This document shows positions 4,951 to 9,660 of a stretch of 9,660 nt of DNA, in pieces. Numbering within the stretch: position 1 is the stretch's first letter; each line of letters opens with the position of its first letter. The translations under genes and the position numbers were made by a program. Origin of the DNA: Weeksellaceae bacterium (lineage in GTDB: Bacteria > Bacteroidota > Bacteroidia > Flavobacteriales > Weeksellaceae); contig JAQVDG010000050.1 of assembly GCA_028698395.1 (NCBI GenBank), forward strand, positions 1 to 9,660, given 5' to 3'. The notes below the pieces were generated by a model. That model was given only the letters and a program-made list of their open reading frames with translations, was not told where the DNA came from and did not search any database.

Positions 4951-7407
4951 TTGAATTTATACAGAATACAAGAGTTAGCTGAAATTATATCGGCTGAAAT
5001 CATAGGCAATCCAACCGGAATTGTTGAAGAAATTTATTTTGATTCCCGAAATATTTTCCAACCGCTCAATGGTGTTTTTTTCGCTTTTGACGGTGCTTTA
5101 AATAATGGAAATTACTATGTTCATGATGCTTATGAAAAAGGAATACGAACTTTTGTCGTTTCGGAAATTGAACATGGAGAAAAAGATGCTGTCTATTTAA
5201 AAGTAGAATCACCTTTAAAAGCACTTCAAGAATGGGCGAAATTTCATCGGAAACAATTCAGATTGACCGTTATTGGAATTACCGGAAGCAACGGAAAAAC
5301 CGTAGTAAAAGAATGGCTAAACCAATTATTGTGGAAAGATTTTCCCATTGTCCGAAGTCCCAAGAGCTATAACTCTCAAATTGGTGTTTCTTTATCCGTT
5401 TTGAGAATTACAGCCGGAAAAAAATTAGGGATTTTTGAAGCCGGTATTTCCCAACCGGGAGAAATGGAAATTTTAGAAAAAGTAATTCAACCTAAAATCG
5501 GTGTTTTAACTCATATTGGAATTGCTCATTTGGAAAATTTTAAATCAAAAGAAGAGTTAATTACCGAAAAATTAAAATTATTCAAAAACAGTCAAAGTTT
5601 GGTTTATAATTCAGATGATAAAATTGTTAATGAAATAATTAACAGAGAATTACCTAAAATCAAGCATTTCACTTTCGGCAAAAATAAAGAAGCAAATATT
5701 CGTTATATTTCCAATTCGGATATTCCCGGTGGAAAAGAAATCAAAATTCAGTGGAATTCAAAAACGATAAAATACCAGATTCCGTTTAGCGATAAAGCTT
5801 CAATTGAAAATAGTTTGAATGTTCTCACGACTTTATTGGCATTGGGATTGGATTTGGAAATTTATTTGGAACAGACCAATACATTATTACCGGTCGAAAT
5901 GCGCCTGGAAATCAAAGAAGCTATCCGAAACAGCATTTTGATTAATGATACATTTAATTCAGATTTAGATTCGGTAAAAGTAGCCTTAGATGTACTGGCA
6001 CAACAACCTTTTTCACATAAAAGCTTAGTGTTGACCGATATTTTACAAAGTGATTTACACCCGGATCGTTTATATAAAAAAGTAGCCGATTTGGTCAATA
6101 GCTATCAAATTAATGATTTAGTTTTAATTGGAGATTTTATTCCATATTATCGGAATTTATTTAAAGCCGATGCACGAACTTTTCGCACGACAGATGCTTT
6201 TTTCAAAACACTGAGCGTGCAAAACGTAAACAATGAAGCAATTTTACTCAAAGGCGCGCGTCCATTTCAATTGGAAAAAATCTCAGCTTTTTTAGAAAAA
6301 AAATCACATGATACCGTATTGGAAATCAATTTGCAAGCTTTGATTGACAATGTGAAAGTTTTTAAAAGTAAACTACACCCCAAAACTAAAATAATGGCAA
6401 TGATTAAAGCCAATAGTTACGGAACAGGAAGTTTTGAAATTGCTCAAACTTTAGAGCATTATAAAATGGATTACCTCGGTGTGGCTTATGCCGATGAAGG
6501 TGTGGAATTAAGAAAATCAGGAATTAACCTACCTATTTTGGTTATGAATCCTGAACAAAGCAGCTATTCATCAATTATTGATTTTAAACTGGAACCTGAA
6601 ATTTACAGTTTACGGGTTTTGAATTTATTTATTCAAAAATTAAAAGAAAAATCAATTCCACATCCTTATCCCGTTCACCTAAAAATCAATTCAGGAATGA
6701 ATCGTTTAGGCTTTAGAACAGAAGAATTGGATGAATTAATTACTTATTTAAAGAACCAAAAATGGGTAAGAGTTCGTTCTGTTTTTACACATTTAGCAAC
6801 AGCAGATGTGCCGGAAGAAAAAGATTTTGCTCTTCACCAATTAAAAATTTTTGACGAAGCTTACGATAAAATCGCATTGGAATTGAATATAAAACCGGTA
6901 AAACACGCTTTAAATTCCTCAGGAATCATTCATTTTAATGATTATCAATGCGATATGGTCCGATTGGGAATTGGAATGTATGGAATTTCTGAAGATAAAT
7001 CAATTCAAAAACAACTGAAAACAGTTGCTACGTTTAAAACAGTTATTTCTCAAATTACAACCATAAAAAAAGGAGAAACAGTGAGTTACGGACGAAATTT
7101 TAAAGCAGATAAAGACAGTAAAATAGCAACAATTCCTGTGGGATATGCTGATGGAATTCGTCGTTCATTGGGAAATGGTATTGGAAAAGTGAATATTCAT
7201 GGAAATTTTGCGCCGATTGTAGGAACAATTTGTATGGATATGCTGATGTTGGATGTTTCGGAAATTAATTGTGAAGAAGGAGATGAAGTGATTATTTTTG
7301 GAGAAAAACCAAGTATTTCTACTTTAGCCAATCAAATGCAAACCATTCCGTATGAAGTTTTGACTTCGATTTCTTCACGAGTCAAGCGAATTTATTATAG
7401 AGAATAA
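4951..7407 (+). CDS. murF-alr: Bifunctional MurF (UDP-MurNAc-tripeptide:D-Ala-D-Ala ligase) / alanine racemase
   Basis: This 818-residue cytoplasmic fusion is typical of Bacteroidota. The Alr half makes D-alanine, and the MurF half adds D-Ala-D-Ala to the UDP-MurNAc-tripeptide. MurF (about 1-450) has DSR (31-33), the ATP P-loop GITGSNGKT (109-117), EAGISQPGEM (163-172), a GIAHLENF...EKLKLF segment with K207 in the place of the carbamylated lysine, and NDTFNSDLDS (332-341). Alr (about 455-818) has the PLP lysine K486 in MIKANSYG, the catalytic tyrosine Y713 in SYGRNF, GYADG (731-735), CMDM (761-764) and the C-terminal SRVKRIY. The start must be TTG at 4951: an in-frame TGA lies at 4927, no in-frame ATG is found between, and the first internal Met is residue 172. 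An A8 run at 6296-6303 marks the domain junction. recX follows after 35 bp. Confidence 0.96.
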   Translation: MNLYRIQELAEIISAEIIGNPTGIVEEIYFDSRNIFQPLNGVFFAFDGALNNGNYYVHDAYEKGIRTFVVSEIEHGEKDAVYLKVESPLKALQEWAKFHRKQFRLTVIGITGSNGKTVVKEWLNQLLWKDFPIVRSPKSYNSQIGVSLSVLRITAGKKLGIFEAGISQPGEMEILEKVIQPKIGVLTHIGIAHLENFKSKEELITEKLKLFKNSQSLVYNSDDKIVNEIINRELPKIKHFTFGKNKEANIRYISNSDIPGGKEIKIQWNSKTIKYQIPFSDKASIENSLNVLTTLLALGLDLEIYLEQTNTLLPVEMRLEIKEAIRNSILINDTFNSDLDSVKVALDVLAQQPFSHKSLVLTDILQSDLHPDRLYKKVADLVNSYQINDLVLIGDFIPYYRNLFKADARTFRTTDAFFKTLSVQNVNNEAILLKGARPFQLEKISAFLEKKSHDTVLEINLQALIDNVKVFKSKLHPKTKIMAMIKANSYGTGSFEIAQTLEHYKMDYLGVAYADEGVELRKSGINLPILVMNPEQSSYSSIIDFKLEPEIYSLRVLNLFIQKLKEKSIPHPYPVHLKINSGMNRLGFRTEELDELITYLKNQKWVRVRSVFTHLATADVPEEKDFALHQLKIFDEAYDKIALELNIKPVKHALNSSGIIHFNDYQCDMVRLGIGMYGISEDKSIQKQLKTVATFKTVISQITTIKKGETVSYGRNFKADKDSKIATIPVGYADGIRRSLGNGIGKVNIHGNFAPIVGTICMDMLMLDVSEINCEEGDEVIIFGEKPSISTLANQMQTIPYEVLTSISSRVKRIYYRE
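6296..6303 (+). other. A8 slippery run at the MurF/Alr domain junction
   Basis: Eight A occupy codons 449-451 (gAA AAA AAA), in the linker between the two enzymes. The run contains the slippery heptamer A AAA AAA. A -1 shift, or one extra A in the mRNA, brings a TGA at 6309-6311 into frame after two further codons. A +1 shift also reaches a stop within about a dozen codons. Either event would yield a MurF-only protein of about 453-462 residues. Other A7-A8 runs exist in these genes (for example in recX), so composition alone could explain it. Confidence 0.35.
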
Positions 7408-7442
7408 TACTCACACAAACAACCAATAAAAACAAATTCAAA

Positions 7443-7931
7443 TTGACTACCAAAAAGACTCAAAAAAATACGGCTTCCTTTACTGTAAATGAAATTCGAG
7501 ATAAAATAGCAAAATATTGTGCTTATCAAGACCGTTGTCATTGGGAAGTTGAGCAAAAATTAACAGAGTTCCAACTCATTCCGGAAGCCTATGATTCTAT
7601 TTTTATTTATTTGATTGAAAATAAATTTTTAAATGAAGAACGCTTTGTTAATTCTTTTGTCAGTGGAAAATTCAAAATAAAAAAATGGGGAAAAATTAAA
7701 ATTCAGATAGAATTAAAAAAAAGAAAAATTCCAATGAATTTAATCGAGAAAGGCTTGAAAACCATTGATGAAACAGAATACCAAAGCACTTTAGAAGAAT
7801 TACATAATAAGAAAAAAACAAGTTTAAAGTCTGAAAGAGAAAGTTGGAAGAAGAAAATGAAAATCCGGAATTATTTACTTCAAAAAGGTTATGAAGCCGA
7901 TTTAATTTATGAAATGCTAAACAAAGCTTAA
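7443..7931 (+). CDS. recX: Regulatory protein RecX
   Basis: RecX binds RecA filaments and modulates recombination and the SOS response in the cytoplasm. This 162-residue protein shows the expected all-helical three-repeat layout. The first repeat has CAYQDRCHWEVEQKL (26-40). The second has FLNEERFVNSFV...WGKIKIQIELKKRKI (62-96). The third has a lysine-rich helix leading to NYLLQKGYEADLIYEML (143-159). Length is normal. No ATG lies between the in-frame TAG at 7398 and TTG 7443, and the first internal Met (98) is far too late, so TTG is the start. It follows murF-alr by 35 bp with no terminator, so co-transcription is likely. No recA is nearby. Confidence 0.9.
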   Translation: MTTKKTQKNTASFTVNEIRDKIAKYCAYQDRCHWEVEQKLTEFQLIPEAYDSIFIYLIENKFLNEERFVNSFVSGKFKIKKWGKIKIQIELKKRKIPMNLIEKGLKTIDETEYQSTLEELHNKKKTSLKSERESWKKKMKIRNYLLQKGYEADLIYEMLNKA

Positions 7932-7935
7932 TTTA

Positions 7936-7966
7936 TTTTGATTTCCATCAAAATGATGTAATTTTA
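7936..7966 (+). promoter_or_regulatory. Possible promoter for the lipoprotein gene, overlapping a small dyad
   Basis: TTTTG (7936-7940) and TAATTTTA (7959-7966, one mismatch to TAnnTTTG) are separated by 18 nt and would start transcription about 10 nt before the ATG at 7984. The upstream half also forms a hairpin, TTTTGAT/ATCAAAA (7936-7942 and 7947-7953) with a 4-nt loop, just after the recX stop codon. No T-run follows that hairpin. The gene may instead be read through from recX. Confidence 0.35.
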
Positions 7967-7983
7967 GCCCAAATTTTACACAA

Positions 7984-8514
7984 ATGCAAAAAATAATAGG
8001 TTTAGGGATTGCAGTTTTATTTTCAGGATTCGTATTAAACTCATGTGATCCTTGGGAAGATGAAACTTACCATGAGGGAGATATTTTAGAAGAAGAAATT
8101 CAACTTCCGGGTACTTGGAAGCTTCATTCTTTGTTGTTAGGAGAATCCTATGATTTTAATGGTGATGGAGAAGTTCATTCTGATTTAATGCTCGAAACCG
8201 GATGTTATCAAAATGAATTACTGACATTCAATCCGGATTTTACAGGGCTTGTAATTTCAAATTCTTATGCCGACATTAGTGGAGAAGAAGGAAATTATGA
8301 AGTGGAATGTATAGAGGAAACAGAAGAAGATTCTTTTATATGGGTACAAACGGCTAATACGGTTGCCATTACTTTGAATGGCGATGTTTTGAATGCTGTT
8401 TTGGAAAATAATACTCTTACTTTTGTTATTCCTGAAGGATTTTCTGCTTCGGATTGGCAAGGAAATATGACACTTCTTCAGGATATCACATTTATTTACA
8501 AGAAAGTTCAGTAA
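7984..8514 (+). CDS. Lipocalin-like lipoprotein of unknown function
   Basis: This 176-residue protein begins with a signal peptide (MQKIIGLGIAVLFSGFVLNS) and a lipobox LNSC, so C21 should be lipidated. Acidic residues right after it (DPWEDE) recall the Bacteroidota lipoprotein export signal, which would place it on the outer face of the outer membrane. The mature part has the lipocalin-like pattern seen in many flavobacterial lipoproteins: GTWKL (43-47), a Ca2+-loop-like DFNGDGEVHSD (57-67), LMLETGCY, LTFNPDFTG (80-88), then alternating beta-strand sequence. C74 and C109 could form a disulfide. The protein is notably acidic (EEEIQ, IEETEED). It lies between recX and thiL with gaps of 52 and 43 bp and no clear functional tie to either. 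The ligand is unknown. Confidence 0.8.
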   Translation: MQKIIGLGIAVLFSGFVLNSCDPWEDETYHEGDILEEEIQLPGTWKLHSLLLGESYDFNGDGEVHSDLMLETGCYQNELLTFNPDFTGLVISNSYADISGEEGNYEVECIEETEEDSFIWVQTANTVAITLNGDVLNAVLENNTLTFVIPEGFSASDWQGNMTLLQDITFIYKKVQ

Positions 8515-8557
8515 TTTTTAACTAGTATCTTATTCTTCTTAAATCTAATACATTTTT

Positions 8558-9610
8558 ATGTTGGAAGATAAACAAGGGGCTTTGACTCCATTGGATAAAA
8601 TAGGCGAATTTGGATTGATTGAGCGATTAACTCAAGACATTGAAATCTATAATGAAAGTACACATTTTTCAATTGGAGACGATGCTGCTGTTGTAAATTT
8701 CGGAGAATTGGATACGGTTATTTCTACCGATATGTTGGTTGAAGGTGTTCATTTTAATTTAACCTATGTTCCGTTACGGCATTTGGGCTATAAATCGGTG
8801 GTAGTGAATTTGAGTGATATTTTTGCGATGAACGCTGTTCCTTCACAAATTTTAGTTTCTGTTGCTGTTTCTAATCGCTTTTCGTTAGAAGCCTTAGAAG
8901 AATTGTATGAAGGAATTAAAATTGCTTGTAAAAGATATAAAGTCGATTGGGTCGGAGGCGATACAACTTCTTCTGAAAAAGGATTAATTCTAAATATAAC
9001 AGCAATAGGTTCTGCAAAACGAGAAGAGTTAACTTACCGAAACGGTTGTGGAGAAAATGATTTATTGGTAGTAAGTGGTGATTTGGGAGGAGCTTATTTA
9101 GGTTTACAGGTTTTGGAAAGAGAAAATGAAGTTTTCAAAGTTAATCCGGAAATGCAACCCGATTTAACTGATTATGAATATTTAATCGGTCGCCAATTAA
9201 AGCCGGAAGCCCGACAGGATATTATACAATTATTAAAAGACTTAGAAGTAAAACCAACTTCTATGATTGATATTTCGGATGGATTATCTTCTGAAATTTT
9301 GCATTTGTCCAAGCAAAGTGGTTATGGATTTAAGATTTATGAAGAAAAAATACCATTGGATCCAACCACAATCCGAACAGCAGAAGAATTTAGAATTAAT
9401 CCGGTAACTTGTGCTTTGAACGGAGGAGAAGATTATGAATTATTGTTTACTATTAAACAAAATGATTACGATAAAATCAAAGGCAATCCGAATTTGACAG
9501 TAATCGGGCATACAACTGAGCAAAATGCAGAAAGTTATTTAATGCTGAAAGGAGAAAATTCTGCTATGAAATTAACTGCTCAAGGCTGGAATTCTTTTGA
9601 AGAAGAATAA
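8558..9610 (+). CDS. thiL: Thiamine-monophosphate kinase
   Basis: ThiL phosphorylates thiamine monophosphate with ATP to thiamine diphosphate, the active cofactor, in the cytoplasm. The 350-residue protein has the expected ATP- and Mg-binding motifs in order: GEFGLI (16-21), GDDAAV (40-45), STDMLVEGVHF (56-66), NLSDIFAMN (84-92), GGDTT (133-137), SGDLGGAYLG (173-182), DISDGLSSE (238-246) and GGEDYELLF (289-297). Length and N-terminus fit flavobacterial homologues, which supports the ATG at 8558. The product would supply cofactor to 2-oxo acid dehydrogenases, whose E3 subunit is encoded by lpdA in this window, but the genes are distant and on opposite strands. No other thi gene or thiamine riboswitch is visible. 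The 50 bases after the stop codon are A-rich with no terminator seen. Confidence 0.95.
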   Translation: MLEDKQGALTPLDKIGEFGLIERLTQDIEIYNESTHFSIGDDAAVVNFGELDTVISTDMLVEGVHFNLTYVPLRHLGYKSVVVNLSDIFAMNAVPSQILVSVAVSNRFSLEALEELYEGIKIACKRYKVDWVGGDTTSSEKGLILNITAIGSAKREELTYRNGCGENDLLVVSGDLGGAYLGLQVLERENEVFKVNPEMQPDLTDYEYLIGRQLKPEARQDIIQLLKDLEVKPTSMIDISDGLSSEILHLSKQSGYGFKIYEEKIPLDPTTIRTAEEFRINPVTCALNGGEDYELLFTIKQNDYDKIKGNPNLTVIGHTTEQNAESYLMLKGENSAMKLTAQGWNSFEEE

Positions 9611-9660
9611 ATTTCTCAAAAAAGTAAAAAAAATAATTAAAAAATAAAAACCTGATAAAC

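Noticed and set aside
5862..6098. Minus-strand open frame of 78 codons inside murF
   Set aside because: It lies wholly antisense to the MurF domain, has no promoter and shows no recognisable protein features.
8257..8460. Minus-strand open frame of 67 codons inside the lipoprotein gene
   Set aside because: It is an antisense shadow. The plus-strand frame has a signal peptide, lipobox and family motifs.
8545..8557. TACATTTT just before thiL as a -7 promoter element
   Set aside because: It abuts the ATG, leaving no room for a transcription start and leader, and has no -33 partner.

Overview
The window looks like chromosomal DNA from a low-GC member of the Bacteroidota, most likely a Flavobacteriaceae species close to Flavobacterium. 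The grounds are the strong A+T bias, the fused MurF-alanine racemase, promoters of the TTG/TAnnTTTG type rather than the E. coli type, A-rich leaders with little Shine-Dalgarno sequence, and protein sequences that read as flavobacterial. No phage, transposase, CRISPR array, tRNA or rRNA is visible.

Left half, minus strand (about 20-3676). Three genes read leftwards. They are an AI-2E-type membrane protein, dihydrolipoyl dehydrogenase (lpdA), and a membrane-anchored or exported calcineurin-like metallophosphoesterase. The gap between lpdA and the phosphoesterase is unusual. It holds a good flavobacterial promoter and a dense set of inverted repeats. A candidate terminator lies beyond the phosphoesterase at 21-54.

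Centre (3677-4795). A 270-bp divergent control region separates the AI-2E gene from a rightward ECF-like sigma factor. That sigma gene has an exact TATATTTG promoter. A 46-codon gene follows it (4612-4752) and encodes a small protein with a motif of the form SPKKxTIxxILxFSKxL. It ends 7 bp before a textbook Rho-independent terminator. The sigma factor and small protein look like one transcriptional module, and the small protein is the best candidate here for undescribed biology.

Right half, plus strand (4951-9610). Four closely spaced genes follow: the MurF-Alr fusion for peptidoglycan precursor synthesis, recX (modulator of RecA), a lipocalin-like lipoprotein, and thiL (final step of thiamine diphosphate synthesis). 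Gaps are 35, 52 and 43 bp, so at least partial co-transcription is plausible, with a possible extra promoter before the lipoprotein. Both murF-alr and recX must start at TTG. An A8 run sits exactly at the MurF/Alr junction, where a one-base slip would release MurF alone.

Most of the protein-coding content is ordinary housekeeping. The items worth a second look are the small protein beside the sigma factor, the A8 junction, and the structured spacers flanking the phosphoesterase.
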